Assembly: GCA_024180945.1 (NCBI GenBank)
Contig: JAKSGN010000023.1
Coordinates: forward strand, 1,116,001 to 1,180,000
Direction of reading: 5' to 3'
Source: Macrophomina tecta
Lineage: Eukaryota; Ascomycota; Dothideomycetes; Botryosphaeriales; Botryosphaeriaceae
Length of the DNA: 64,000 nt
The position numbers and the translations under genes are program-made. Below are positions 1-12,267 of this stretch, piece after piece. Positions within the stretch are counted from its first letter, which is position 1. Each line of letters begins with the position of its first letter. A model generated the notes under the pieces. The model was not told the DNA's origin. It saw nothing but the letters and a program-made list of their open reading frames with translations, and searched no databases.

Positions 1-564
1 ATAGGTAAACGAATTAAGTGTCATAATCACGTATTTTGTAACTTAGTTTCAGAGGATAACGAGGGGTCTCCCCACCCCTCCCCACCTCTTTGCCAAGGAT
101 CTCATCACTCAGTCGCAAAGAAGGTACTAACGTTAGGGCTAGTAATATGGTAACATATCTAACAATAATGTAGAGACAAGGAAAGCAAATTTGGCCGTAG
201 TGTGAGAGCTCTAGAACGGTGGGGCCCACTTTCATGATGGTGGGCTAACTAGTTACTCCAACATGTTCGGTATCATGCAGTAATGAATTCCATTGTATCC
301 CACGTATTCGTCACAAATAGCTCGTTCCTTCATCCTGCATATAACAATCACTTTTCCATCCCTCTGGTCCGGTCAAGCGATTGCTTTAAACCTGTTCAGT
401 TTATATTAACTCTTTTAACGTTACTTATGCATTTGTTGATCAATAACTGGAGCATGGACTTTCTCTGAACGGAACCCGGTCACGGGGCGACTCCAACTAA
501 GCTTTCGTTCAAACCCAAGCTCCCATCCTCCTAACCGCTACCACTTGACGATACATCATTGCCC
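1..564. other. intergenic, no gene seen
   Basis: No reading frame here has recognisable coding content. There is a C-rich patch near 61-90. The 3' end of the chitinase gene lies just beyond it on the minus strand. Confidence 0.5.
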
Positions 565-1827
565 TCAGGAGTTTGCTATTCTATGAATCCGTTTAAGTCT
601 ACTTGATACAGCAGTCAAATACCCTCCGTTGGCGTATGCTTGCGTCATGTCCCACATCATGATGCCTCCGAAGCTTGCGAAACTTCTGGCGTATGAAATG
701 ACTGGCTGGAGGTCTTCAGCGCTTTTATAGCCAGAAGATGCCGCTCCTGTACTAGCAGCAATCCCCACAAAAAGCTTGACGTTCCCATTTGCAGATATTT
801 CTCTTGCCCACTCGTCCCACGTATCGAAATTGAAGTTTCCATGGGAAGCGTCGCTACTGTATGATTGAATTCCACAATCCCTGTTGTAAAATTGAATGAA
901 CACAGCGTCCATCGGCACGGATCCTTTGCCATCACTGTCGGGGCCTGACAGGAACTGATCGTCAAAAGGATCTGGAAAAGGACATTGAGGTGCGGCAGTG
1001 AGCAGCCGGTGTATTCCATCGACGTCTTCACTCTGGTCCATAAGTTTCCGGAGTCTTCGTGCAAACGGCGCCAGATTGGTCGCACTGGTCTCGAAATCCA
1101 GGTCAAAGCCATCGACTGATACATTCCCGAAAGGGCGATAAGCAGTCCCGCCGTCTATTTCGGGGCCAAACATCGCCCAGACGAGATCTGCTGCAGCCTC
1201 TGCCTCTGTATCAGAGTGAAAACCACCATCCGCATATGTAGCGCCCCCGATCGATAGCAGAACGGTCTTGTTGTAAAGTTTCTGGCATTGGCTGATGTCT
1301 TCCCTTCGCTCACGTTAGCGCCGTAGCATCGATGGACCTTAGCAAGCCTACTCAAGCTCAGGACAGCTGAGGAGATTGGTCCCAGAGATGGTTGAACAAT
1401 TTGCCCCTTGGTTTGCAAAGTCCAGCCGAGGTTGCCCAGTAACATCCCTCAAGGCAACCATGAACGCCAGCGGGATAATCTAGTATCGATCTCGTAAGAA
1501 CGTGTTTTCCCACTTATTGCATTTCAGACGCACATCAACGTAGGTATCTACGAAATGAGTGAGCTCAAATACCACAATCAAGAACAAGGTGATCACCTAC
1601 TTGAGCAATAGTATGACAGCCTTTGTTGAGCAAGATCGCCGGTCGGATTTCCATAAGAATTCTGTCCTATAGGGTGTCATTATGTAGTTCCTGGGATTCC
1701 ACATTACTTAGTACTTGCCCCAGTATACAGCGACGTTATTCTGCGCACTGCTATCGAACCCAGCATGAATGGGTTTTGAAAAAGAAGAAATGTATAGCAC
1801 AGTCTTAGTGAGATCGAGAAGCCTCAT
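565..1827 (-). CDS. class III chitinase (GH18), five exons
   Basis: Secreted endochitinase that hydrolyses beta-1,4 links of chitin. Splicing 1827-1719, 1666-1601, 1547-1534, 1479-1352 and 1303-565 gives 351 aa in one frame. The ATG at 1827 starts a signal-like N-terminus (MRLLDLTKTVLYISSFSK). It is followed by AVYWGQNSYG, LSYYCSN, VDIIPLAF, LDFANQG, LLSCPELEEDI, KTVLLSIGGATY and the catalytic signature DGFDLDFE (DGxDxDxE, catalytic Glu last), then a C-terminal GGIMMWDMTQA strand. This order matches hevamine-type fungal chitinases. Intron 1 (1718-1667) starts with GC, not GT, and this choice restores WGQNS exactly. Exon 3 is only 14 nt. Intron 4 carries a GCTAACG branch site. The frame is open throughout, so the gene looks functional. 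A decayed partial copy lies at about 26.3 kb. Exon borders are inferred from family motifs, not transcripts. Confidence 0.9.
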
Positions 1828-3124
1828 TTCGAAAGGGATCGAGTAGCAATAGGCTCTAGAAGCAGATTGGGGTTCTTTGTTTGTACATATATACATGCAT
1901 GTCCATTTAGAAATGCTCTCGTAAGGTTCTGTCTAATCTCTTCTCGTGTTGATGCTTAGTCATAGGTGCACCTACATCAGCGGTGTCTGATCTCGCGGAG
2001 ACCTATGGGCCCTGATTGATCATACTATGGAATCGAGATACACAGTGGAAGACTAAGTTAGCCGATACATATCGAATTTGAGTGGAGTATAACGTGCCTA
2101 GCCAATCAGTATACCATCATTGATACACGTCAAGTGTATATCGCAGTATGGTTGCTAAGCTATTATCGAGAGGGGAGCTACAGTGAAAGAAGAGGACAGT
2201 ATCACGCCTTGCATAATAATTTTGGATTTTATTACTAGCCCGGGAATGAAATTCAGCACCATTCGGAGACCGCAGGACATACCTCGCTTTTCCGTATGAT
2301 ATTCGATGAGGAATAAATCGGACCGGCGTGAGGAGATAATTTAGGTCTAAGAGAAACGTCTTTCTCATATCCGAACTGCAGGGCTTAAAAAATGCTTGAT
2401 TCGGGATATTCTCCTCTGTGCGCCTTATCCCCGAAACGGTAACAAAGATCTTCGGAAGACAACTATGCAACCGGGAATGGATCAGCCTTGTTCGTAATTC
2501 ATTCTTGTCTACTCCAACTGCACTAGTATGTGTGACGATGAAAGATGGACGGGTCTTAGAGCTGAATTGGCGGGCCTGCAGTAGAAAAGTGGGTCTTGAA
2601 GAAAAGCCTGATCCTGAGCTTCAGAAAGGTGCATAGCAAGACTAGTTACGGTCGACAGCACACCTGCCTAGACGGGAATGCCTTACGCGCACCGCGAAAG
2701 CTGATGTTATGACCTGATACGTGTCGCCTTTGACAACATTGCTCTAACAGTCCAAAGCACAGACTCGGAGACTCAAAAGGGTGGCCTCCGCACGATTATT
2801 ACACGGTGAGCGCAGGCGGCGAGATGGAGGAGAGTTTCTTATGGCTAGATATTTGCATAGTTTAGCAGTTCTCGGAGGCCATAGGTTGCCTATGTGTTCA
2901 TAACAGCTATTGCGAAATGCTTGGCTTTCCACATATACCTCCTTGATCTAATCCAAGCTAATAGCCAATGCGTCTAGAGTTGGCGTGGTGTTGGTTTTGG
3001 GTTCGGCTTGCAGTTATAGAGTTTACACGTGATGTCTGTTCGCAAGAGAATCGGAGAATTTCATGATATGTACAGTATATACGTTACAGTACATACTTCT
3101 AGAAGGGATCAAGCAGAATCGCTA
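1828..3124. other. intergenic, no gene seen
   Basis: Only short, mutually overlapping frames without family resemblance. The part nearest 1828 is presumably the chitinase promoter. No repeat of the window was recognised here. Confidence 0.4.
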
Positions 3125-3697
3125 TCATCCGTCGCATGCTTCGGCAGCATAGACCACTAGGTATCTACAGACTCCTTTCACCACCTCTTTCTCAACCATA
3201 GCCGACTCCTGGGTACCCTTTAACTCGACCGTGGTAATCAATGTGGGTGATTCCAAATGACAAGAGACTGCAAATTTATTTCGAGATTCTGGTCGCTTCG
3301 GCATGGTAGATTGGGGTATCTTCGAGGAGTTGGTGTCCAAATCAGCATGGGTCTCGACTATCTTGCACACGGCTGAGATGTCAGATGGACTGACGCGCCA
3401 GTCGAATTCGTCGTGGTAAGCCTTCCACCGCGCGAGCAGCTGCGTATCGAGCAGTTTACGCGCCCTTGGAAGGGTTGCCAGTTTGGCGAGGCTTCTTATC
3501 CAACCTATGACCTGTTGCGGCCATTCTCTAGGATCGCAGTCCTCTTCTCCAACAACGTCAACGGCATACGAAGGAAGGCGATTCTTAGTTGGGTCTCTCA
3601 GACAGTCTTGTATCTGCCGGCCCCATATCTGTTCAATCTCTTCTATCATGAACTCTTTTTCTTGGATCGACAAGACGCACTCGTTGGGCCAATCCAT
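3125..3697 (-). CDS. hypothetical protein
   Basis: An uninterrupted frame with coding-like composition. The first in-frame ATG is at 3697, giving 190 aa. The frame stays open further 5' but only from a GTG, so an upstream exon is possible. The protein is charged, starts MDWPNECVLS, has a Trp-rich amphipathic middle (IWGRQIQDCL, REWPQQVIGWIRSLAKL) and ends in a Lys/Glu-rich segment. No domain, signal peptide or membrane segment was recognised. It stands alone between AT-rich intergenic regions. It could be a real lineage-specific gene or a fragment of one. Confidence 0.45.
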   Translation of the reverse strand: MDWPNECVLSIQEKEFMIEEIEQIWGRQIQDCLRDPTKNRLPSYAVDVVGEEDCDPREWPQQVIGWIRSLAKLATLPRARKLLDTQLLARWKAYHDEFDWRVSPSDISAVCKIVETHADLDTNSSKIPQSTMPKRPESRNKFAVSCHLESPTLITTVELKGTQESAMVEKEVVKGVCRYLVVYAAEACDG

Positions 3698-6600
3698 GTT
3701 GTGACTAGCCTCGAACCTCTGAGAAATCGGTGAACTATGCACAAATTTTTCGGTACCTAAGAGGAATACTTCCACTTATCTTTTCTCGATTAAAGACCCA
3801 TTACACATGTGCCAGCCGGTTAAGTCACACTTTTGAACAATGTGCAGATCTGTGTTCAGCAGCGTCATCTGGTCTATGTAACGAATAATTGGTCCTGACA
3901 GAGCAACAATAATGATGAATAAGGATACGTCCCAGGCTATAGGCGTCCAATAGAGATATTTGCGAGGAACAGCTGACTAAAGTAATAGCGAGGGCCAATT
4001 CGCAGAAGATGTGTTGACTGGATACGAGAAATATCTCGACTATGTACAATAGTCAATTGCGTGTGCATTAAAAAAAAGACGTGTTAAGTGAAGCCGTATC
4101 TTACGCTCAAAAAATGTCTTCGAACTTCTATAGGGTTGATTCGGAAGGTGAATATAGCTCGGAATTTACTGCAGTCGGTACGGCTGACCACGCAGCAAAA
4201 TTAAGTCCAACTATTTTTGCATCTAAATACGTCTAAAAATGTGGGTTTTGCCACCGACGTATTGGAAGTTTCGTGTATTTAAGGTTCAATAGCGTAGCTT
4301 GGCCGTAGCAGGTATACAGTAAGGCGGCCCCCGCCCGCCTGTCACGGCTCATCATCAGGAATCTCATGCTTCACCACCAAGTCCAACAAGAAGATACTTG
4401 ATTGGCATGAGGCTGAAGGAGCTGGTAGAGGCACCCTCTATTTATATTTCTTGCAAGGAAACTACACTAATGAAATTGATTAAGCCAAAATACCCGCAGT
4501 CACCTGAAAGAAGAACATTAGCTAAGATGAAAGACAAAGCAAGCTCGGTCATTGAGAGGCAGGCACAGACGCACGCTCCTCCCACAGATGTGCGTATAGC
4601 ATCAGGTTTGACAAGTTAGCTTCTGTTGCAAAAACATATAGTTACCATAGCAAGCTCGAAATTGAGCGTGGTGGCCACGCTTTTTTCGACGAATGCGAAT
4701 AGCTACAAGTCAGATGCAGCCGAGAAGATACCTTTAAGCCCCTGGATTGCTACATAGCGACCTTGCGGGCTCAATTGAATAGCTTGCACATATTGATATA
4801 TCGTTTTACAAAAAGTACGGCGGCCTGACCTTGAAAGCTGGAAGGTGCTGGAGATGCTCGGTATGGTGCCGAGTTTTATCAACTTGTGGCAGAACAGAAG
4901 GCGGTGTTGTCGGGGAGGACGCTCCGCATAAGAGCGTCTGTTGAGCCAAAGGGCGAAGGTAATCAGAACAGTTTACAAGGCAAGAATGAGTAAAAGAAGA
5001 GTCCAGAGCGAGCCCATTACTGGCCAGCCTGGTAGGCAATCAAGTAATAAACAATAATCCAGGTAATCGTAGCCAGCTCGAAGAAAGAACCACTCCCACA
5101 AACCCCGTGAGTGTGCCGCGAAGTTATTGTTCTTCTTCCGTTCCGTTGCACGAAAGAAAATCCGTACCTCATACCCCGTAGCTTACTTAGTCTACGTTCT
5201 GCCCCGCAACAGCGGGCGCTATCCTAACCGACATTGAAGGAGGAGACTTAATGCAGTAAAGTAGCCGAGCACTCAAAGAGCAGCTTTCAATCTCGGGGCA
5301 TTCGTTAGGACTCGACTGGCACCACTACCGATATGACGACGCAGACACGAAGGCGAAGAGCAAGAGAATTGATTTTGGGCGGCCATAAGGGCTTGAAAAT
5401 GACAACCAGTTTGCGAAGCTGATGATGGATTCCAGGCTGGTCCTACAATGGCCTGACAAAAAGTCTGCGCATGCCGCTTAGCGAAGCGACCACCCTCATA
5501 CCGCACTAAACTCACACTTCTCAACGCAGCGTATAAAAGTGAATATAAAGCCTTCTTGTAAGAGAAGAACTGAAGTGTAAAGGGCTATTACTTTGGAGAA
5601 TTAAAATATTACTGTTGTAATTGGCGTAAGCGGCGCGGTATGATAGAGCGGAAATCCATCGTGCGGGTCAAACATAATTTATGGCTTAAGAGACCAAAGG
5701 TTCCCTTGTTAGGCATCTATTCTCATGCCTTGTACGTATATCTTCATGTTAGCTTTCTGGATACTGTTGTATGTCTACCATCTGTACGAGATTACCATAT
5801 GTATCAATTCAACTCACCTTCTAAGGGTATCGCTACGCGAAAAGACGGAATCACATCTTTGGCAGCGAAATTCATCCCCCTCATGTTTCTAATAAGCATA
5901 GTCAGATATAACGTGTCGCAATCGAAAGCCACAAACAACTTTCAGGATGACTGGTTGCTCACACTCTTCTTATGCCGCGTTAGTTCTGACTTTCGAAAAA
6001 AGCTCATATCGCAGACTTCACAGAAGTGAAATGGAGTGCGCAAAGGATCATGTGTCTGCAGGTGCGCTTTGTAGTTGAACAGTCTTGTCGTTTTAGAATT
6101 GCACTCGTTGCAGGTATGTGTTCTTCTTGTACTTCGAACTTTCCATGTCTTTCAGTGAGTTAATATATTTAAGTAACTGTGGAGCTGTGCCGACCTTGAT
6201 TCCCTGCCCGCTTCTTAGAGCTTATATCTTCTTCGTTACGCGTTGTATCTGCATGGGTGCTTTTTTGAGCCAAAGGGATTAACCGAACGGGAATCATTTG
6301 AGGTGGTGAGAATTCCTTTAATTAGATGCCGGAATCAGGTCCTCCGCACAAGCCTACATAAATAGTAAAGTTTGACTGGATTTTTTAGAACTGATTAAGT
6401 GTTTTACAGCCGGCAACCACGTAAGCTTATTCATATTTCGTCACCATTGAATTAATAGGTGTAAGGCTAGTTTTGTCGTCTGAAATTTGCGTTCCGAGTA
6501 TGTGGAGTTACAGGCGGCAACAAAGACAATGCATGAAAATTGCCGATGCCATGAAGCTTTACCATTACTAGATGTGTAACTTTATCAAGAAAAGAATAAT

Positions 6601-7613
6601 TTGCATGTCGGTAACAAGCTTCGGCTAAAGATAGCTACTGACCTCTCAAATAAGAATTTAAGAATTCAGAATCACGCAACATAGCGTTAGTACTACTCTA
6701 TGTATGTAGAGTTTCCGCTGGGGATGCGGCAAAACAAGCTCACTAGGCACAGAAAACATCTGTTGGTATCCAATCAGCATGTATTTGTGGAGAATAATCG
6801 GCCACGATAAAGTTATGGATATCGAGAATTTTGGATGCTTCTGAACCTATTGGTCTCTAGGATATAACGGGTTTTTGTTTCGAAATAAAAGCGCAGCTTC
6901 AATTCCAAAGCTGAAGGTGCCATGGCCAACGATGGTTAGTAGTAGAGGGTCTTATTGATTGCTTCCATGTTTCGACGGCATATCTCATTACTCTTGCAGA
7001 AGCAGTAATTCAATTCGACAAGAAAGTTGCGACAGACTTTTCCCTGTGCGGTTGCTTGTTTCGTTGAGACATTTGTGACGTCATTAATCTTATTTGGATT
7101 TCTCTTCACGGATTCAATTTCCTGACCTTGAAGACTGGAGCAACGCAGGTGAAAACTCAGGCTTGTCTAACTTCAGCCAAAAAGAGCTCCAATGGTGCGA
7201 CCGAAGGTATTCTCTAAGCCGTTATTGTCTCGGGCACGCTAGAATTCGAGTCTAGAGTACTGCGCAGCCTGGAAGCATTACCACAAATGGTTTGACACAT
7301 ACGTATCTAATTAGACAAGATCTTCTCAACCAGAATCACCATAATGCAACCTCTTATGGAAATGAATGCGTTGTCTGTTCTACGTAAGTCAATAAAGTAA
7401 TTTAAGAAATTCTTCAAACGACATAAGTATACCTCACGGACTCGTTATCAGAGATAATTTATTACGTCCTTAACGACGTCATAATAATGAGCGACGGCTA
7501 GTAAATGTGCTTTTTGAAAGCACCTGGCTATCCACCATATATGTATTTCTTCCCTGGGTTTTCCAAATTTACTCCCGTACGGTCGGCCACCTTGAGCGAC
7601 ATTTTATACCGTG
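3698..7613. other. long gene-poor, AT-rich region
   Basis: About 3.9 kb with only short frames that lack domains. A 129-codon plus-strand frame at 5640-6029 is the longest but is AT-rich and has no recognisable motif. I see no transposon protein remnant here. The composition is consistent with old, mutated intergenic DNA. Confidence 0.4.
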
Positions 7614-8521
7614 ATGTACGTTGAGCAAAATCAGTTAAGCCCTGCTGAGCGGAAAAAAGCGCGTCAGCGGGAGTATAGGGCAAGGCGTAAGCTGCAAGGA
7701 GTGCCTCCACCAGCGAACAGAAAGAGGGGCCGGCCAAGGAAAACCGGTACTGAGCCCCGGTCGCGAAAATGAGAGACCATAGACTGGCCGAGAATTCAGA
7801 CAAGCCCAGCAATTCGGCCAGCCTCAATCAGAACGCAGACTCTAATAGCGAACAACGATCCATTTCTGTACCGATCACCCTAGACGAGCCGAACGGCGTT
7901 AGTAGACAATATACCCGGATGCATGACCAACAAGCCGATGCGAGCGAGACCGAGGGCCCGCATGACAGTCCTGCCGTCGATAAACCAGCTACCCCAGACG
8001 AGACGTCTAATCCGGACGGAAGGACCCAATTATCAGCACATCAGATTGACACATTTAATCCGACCGAATTTTTTGACTGGGATCCTCCTATATTCCAGAG
8101 CGGAGAGCCAGCCATCGGCCTCGCTTCTCCACCTGGTGGCTCGACTACGGCACAATCGCCCATGTCAGCAATACCAGTCTCAGCTGCAGACGCCAGACAG
8201 GACCGGCCTCAATTGCCTCCTTTCGCAGACTTTTTCCCGACAGACGAGTTAGCTCGTGCTCATACGAATACTCCATTCACTACATCGGTCAACGGTTGCC
8301 AGCCAGATCGCTACGCTGGCTCTGGGATGCACAAGCAGCATTTGAATGGGGCGTCTCATAGCAGGCCGCGGCCTGCGCAGTATCAGCTTGCACCGTCGAC
8401 GGTGGTAGCTGGCATAGGAAGAGGAAGATTGGTGTTGCTTCCTCACACGACGTTATGTTTTGTTCCAGTCCAGGTCCCTTCCATTCCACTGGCCATAGAC
8501 TGTGCACGTTGTAATTGGTGA
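7614..8521 (+). CDS. AT-hook protein, two exons (possibly 3'-truncated)
   Basis: The ATG at 7614 opens MYVEQNQLSPAERKKARQ, a basic region (QREYRARRKLQG), then NRKRGRPRKT, a canonical AT-hook (GRP core between basic residues) for minor-groove DNA binding. A 53-nt intron at 7747-7799 (GTACTG to TTCAG) joins this exon in frame to DKPSNSASLNQ and a long Ser/Pro/Asp-rich, probably disordered stretch containing FFDWDPP and PPFADFFPTDEL, which look like acidic activation segments. The predicted length is 284 aa. The last ~45 residues are hydrophobic and unlike the rest, and the frame ends 60 bp before a mobile-element cluster. The native C-terminus may therefore be lost or lie in an unrecognised exon. 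A nuclear regulator is plausible, but its targets are unknown. Confidence 0.5.
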
Positions 8522-9044
8522 CTACCAAGGGAGGCAGTGATTTTAGTGAATAGTGAGATTCAAAAAAACAAAAAAAGTATTGTTGGAACATAAATCAATC
8601 AATTCGCACTGGGGCCGCGAAATCCTACTGCACGCGTCCTCGTCGCCGCGGCTGGTAATATTCATCAGAGCAGCGTCTCTGATGGGTAGCCGAGTGCAGA
8701 GGTGATGGATGGCAGCCTGCAACACGCCATTGCAGCCTGTTGGGGTGCGGCTTCGACGCGATGAAAAATTTTTCATCGACGCGGCGACCGCAACCACAAC
8801 CGCGCTACCTACTGCCTCCGCTTGGGCAACGCGACCATCTATCCAGGGAGGCTCATCGAGGGAAACTGGGATACGAAAACCACCCGACGTACGACTACCT
8901 GGCTCGTAGCCAGGCCCGACGCTGGCCCTATCCAGCCAACCGATGTGGACGCGCCCTAGGCGTACGACAGGACACCCTTGGGCTTGCACCGGCTCTGAGA
9001 TCGCTGAGAATGCGGCGAGGGCGCAAGGGAACCTCTTTTCTGAG

Positions 9045-9490
9045 AACTTGTTAAGGCTAACGTGTTGTAGACCCTCGGTACGAAACCTGTTAAGGCCTCG
9101 AAGCCTCCGACCGCGAAGACCTTGTTAAGGCTCAACCTCGAGAACTCGTTAAGGCCTCTCCGAGAGAGCCGATCCGGAGAGTGCACACAGGAGACCTAGT
9201 GGAGGGTCTTAATAGGCGTGGTGCTCGCAACCTGGTACGATGCGACCGGTCGGCTCGACGAGACGGAAACACGGGCAAGCTCTGGGGAAGGGAAACACAG
9301 GCCAGCTTCGACGGCCCTCAGCGAACCTGTTAAGCGGGCGTCTAGGCGACTCATTGGAGGGTCTTAATAGGCGTGGAGCACGCAACCTACGACGATGACA
9401 CAGGCCAGCGGTGAGGGGAGGCTCTTGAGGAATCACAGGCCAGTCGTGCAGAGACTCAACTCGCTGGAGACACAGGCCAGCTCAGAACAG
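9045..9490 (+). repeat. degenerate tandem repeats in the LINE 5' region
   Basis: The motif GTTAAGGC recurs near 9050, 9090, 9122 and 9149. The unit GGAGGGTCTTAATAGGCGTG occurs at about 9200 and 9357. ACACAGGCCAG occurs near 9297, 9399 and 9471. The spacing suggests decayed units of roughly 160 bp. Repeats of this kind are known in 5' UTRs of some LINEs, where they can carry promoter activity. That role is inferred here. Confidence 0.6.
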
Positions 9491-10090
9491 GAGGGGACAC
9501 AAGCTTGGTTAGTAGGAGAGGGTGGAGCAGGTCGCCCGGCGTGGGATCTGGTCCGTTACCCCTTCTGCAAGACACGGTCGGCCTGTCATGGGGAGACCCC
9601 TACAGGCAACGCGAAACGGGGACCTGGTGAGTGTAGGGTGTTGCGCCCCTGCACAACATCTAGGCTTCCCGCGGGGCGTAGTGCGCAGCAGCCACTGCTG
9701 GCTCCGAGGACCTCACCCCTTCACTGGGCTCTGACTCTCGGTGCACCTGGATGGCAGGCAGGATCACGTCCTGGCCGGAGAGACTGCTGCGTGGCTCGAG
9801 AGAACGGATGCGCGTGTCGGTATGCGTAGAGACGGGACTGTTCGCCTCCAAACCCAATGCTGAAGCAAACGAGAATAAACAAATGGGAGGTTTTAGGACA
9901 GAACGCCGGCGATGCATGCTTAAGGAGCAAACAGGGATCACTCAGGCAGGAGGGGTTTGGCTCGGCCCTGACTGTGGAGGCCGCAATGAGAGAAGTCGGC
10001 TGAAAACTGAGGTAGGAGCCTGGGTAGACCTTTGGGAGACTGGAGGTTATAGGCATGTCGAATCCTACTGCAACTTGTATATAGATACAA

Positions 10091-12043
10091 TTGTATGATT
10101 TCCTGACCAGACCGGCCGCGGCTCTGGAGCACCCAGGACTCCCACAAGGCTCCCCGCTCTCCCCCATCTTGTTCGCCTTCTACAATTCAGACCTCGTAGA
10201 CCAGCCAGTTGATTTTACAGGAGGGGCATCTGCCTACATCGATGACTACTTCCGATGGAGAACAAGCCTGTCAGCCCGCAAGAATATCGCTGCACTACAA
10301 AGAGAAGACATTCCAAGAATGCAGCGGTGGGCGGAGCAGACGGGATCGTGTTTCGAGGCTGACAAAACAGAGCTCATCCACTTCACGAGAAACGCGAACC
10401 AGATCTGCCCGGCAACAGTGGCAATGGGTAACTACGAAGTAAAACCAAAGGGTGAAGTAAAGCTCTTGGGAGTGATCTTTGACCAACAGCTCCGGTGGAG
10501 AGCCCACATCCAGAGAGCAGTGAAGCGAGCCACTAAGACCTGTCTAGCCATCGGCAGGCTAAGACACTTGAGACCGAAACAGATGCGACAGCTTTATCAG
10601 GCATGCGTGATTCCCCAAATGGATTATGCTTCTACAGTCTGACACTCCCCTAAAAGGTGTAAATGGCAAGTGGCAGTGCTCTCGAGGATTCAACGGATAG
10701 CAACAGCAAAGGCCATCTCAGCATTCCGAACTGTAGCAACAGAGACGCTAGACTATGAGAACTTCCTCCTGCCAACAAAGTTGCGCCTTCAAACCAGGGC
10801 AGCGAGGGTAATCACAAACCTGAGAACACTCCCAGCCTCACACCCATGCAGGAAGCTGGTCGGAAAGGAGGTCACATCGCTGAGCCCGGCAGCCAGCTCC
10901 ACGAGCCCTCTGAACGCATTCCTTAAGCAGCACGACCCGAAGCAACTAGAGGAAGTGGAGGTAGTTGATACCTGCCCCCAGCCACTTTGGCAGGCGCACC
11001 CAATAGAGAAGATTCAGCTACGGTCGCCTCACACAGAAGACACGCTAGCCTTCAAACAAGAGCTACAGGAGTCACCTGCCACAAGAGTATTCGCGGATGC
11101 GTCTAAAACAAAAGACCAGCTAGGAGCAGCAGCAGTGATTCTCAACCAAGAGCAGAAAGTCCAAAGGAAAGCCCAGAAAGGAGTGGGATCTGGTAGATAC
11201 TACAGCATCACGGCCGCAGAACTCATCGCTATTAACACCGGGATGGAACTAGCGGCTGTACAACAGCTAGAGGAAGCCAGCCAAGAACCGAGCACCTACA
11301 CCATCTATAGCGACTCCAAGGCAGCCCTCCAGGCGCTGGCTAACCCTTACAAGCGGAAATCAGGACAGAGCATAGTCAGGTCTATTTTAGCAACAGCTCA
11401 AGCCCTGAAAGAAAGTCTTCAAATCACATTCACCCTCCAATGGATACCAAGCCACTGCGGGGTCCACGGAAACGAAGAGGCAGACAAGCTGGCCAAGGAA
11501 GCGACAAGGCGTCTAAGAGAGCACGATTATCAACCACTAGCATCTCTCCTAACCCAAGCAGCCGTAGAAAGAGCGCACAAGCAATGGGCGGCACAATGGA
11601 CAAGCTCAGAGAAAGGACAGCACCTCCGCAATATGGACACGGCGCAACCAGGACCCCATGTCCGCCACCTATACGACAAGCTCTCGCGCAGCCAGGCTGG
11701 TCTTCTCGCCCAACTACGCACGGGCCATTGCTGGCTCAACCAACACCGCAAGCGGATGGGCCGCACCGATAATGAGAAATGTGAATGCGGAGAAGTTGAA
11801 TCGGTCTCCCACGTCCTCCTCGACTGTCCACTGCTACAAGAAGGCCGGCGAAAGATGTACGAAGACAGCGGTCTCACAAAGAACAGCTTATCAGCTCTAC
11901 TTGGCGGCAAGCCCCCAAGAAACACCGAAACCACTCCGGGAAAGGAACCCAAATGGAAAATATCCGCGACACAGCTACAAGCTGTGCTCAAGTTCGCCAA
12001 AGAATCACAGCGGTTTATTAACAGAGACGAGCACACGGAGTAG
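10091..12043 (+). pseudogene. LINE ORF2 remnant: reverse transcriptase C-half plus RNase H
   Basis: One reading frame holds GLPQGSPLSPILF-type palm sequence, then AYIDDYF (the YxDD catalytic box), a thumb region, an RNase H domain (FADASKTKDQLGAAA, TAAELIAI, IYSDSKAALQAL, WIPSHCGVHGNEEAD) and the C-terminal Cys/His box CECGEVESVSHVLLDCP. A TGA at 10640-10642 interrupts the frame just after the palm domain, and the same frame resumes. All of RT motifs 0-B are missing. It cannot make an active polymerase. Confidence 0.9.
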
Positions 12044-12267
12044 AACTCCGCTACACCCCTACAATCCTTACTGCCCGCCCTCCTAATTACCTAATTACTC
12101 TCCCAATTTGACACGTACCAATGTATTACTAGGGGAACATCTTAATAGTCTGTAGCCTGCATATCGCTTAGGGCGATGGGTCAGGGTAAATGAATTCAAC
12201 TCAACTCAACTCAATTCGCACTGAATCTAAGTGCGGCGTCGTGCTTTTTTTTCGGTCCAACAAGTAT

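Larger units (their letters stand above)
8612..12210 (+). mobile_element. Tad-like LINE, internally deleted, with 13-bp target duplication
   Basis: The borders are set by the direct repeat TCAATTCGCACTG at 8599-8611 and 12211-12223, the target-site duplication within the mini-element. The 5' part (about 8.6-10.0 kb) is GC-rich with tandem repeats and no protein. From 10091 there is the C-terminal half of a reverse transcriptase, then RNase H. The 3' end finishes in short CAACT iterations. ORF1, the endonuclease and the front of the RT are absent. The copy is therefore a deletion derivative, yet both ends are intact. Confidence 0.85.
8576..12267 (+). mobile_element. 70-bp TG...CA mini-element split by a LINE
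   Basis: The left half is 8581-8611 and the right half 12224-12262, bounded by TGTTGGA and TCCAACA. The direct repeat AGTAT at 8576-8580 and 12263-12267 is its 5-bp target duplication. Between the halves sits the LINE at 8612-12210. The element body contains the near-palindrome CGCACT..AAGTGCG. The same element occurs at 24171, 37730 and 39733. Confidence 0.85.

Noticed and set aside
5640..6029. 129-codon plus-strand open frame
   Set aside because: AT-rich, no motif, no promoter or intron support, and typical of chance frames in this gene-poor stretch.
8543..8989. 148-codon minus-strand frame
   Set aside because: It spans the junction between the mini-element and the LINE leader, so it cannot be an ancestral gene.
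9045..9490. possible CRISPR-like or satellite array
   Set aside because: Units are irregular, degenerate and inside a LINE 5' region. Spacers are not uniform.
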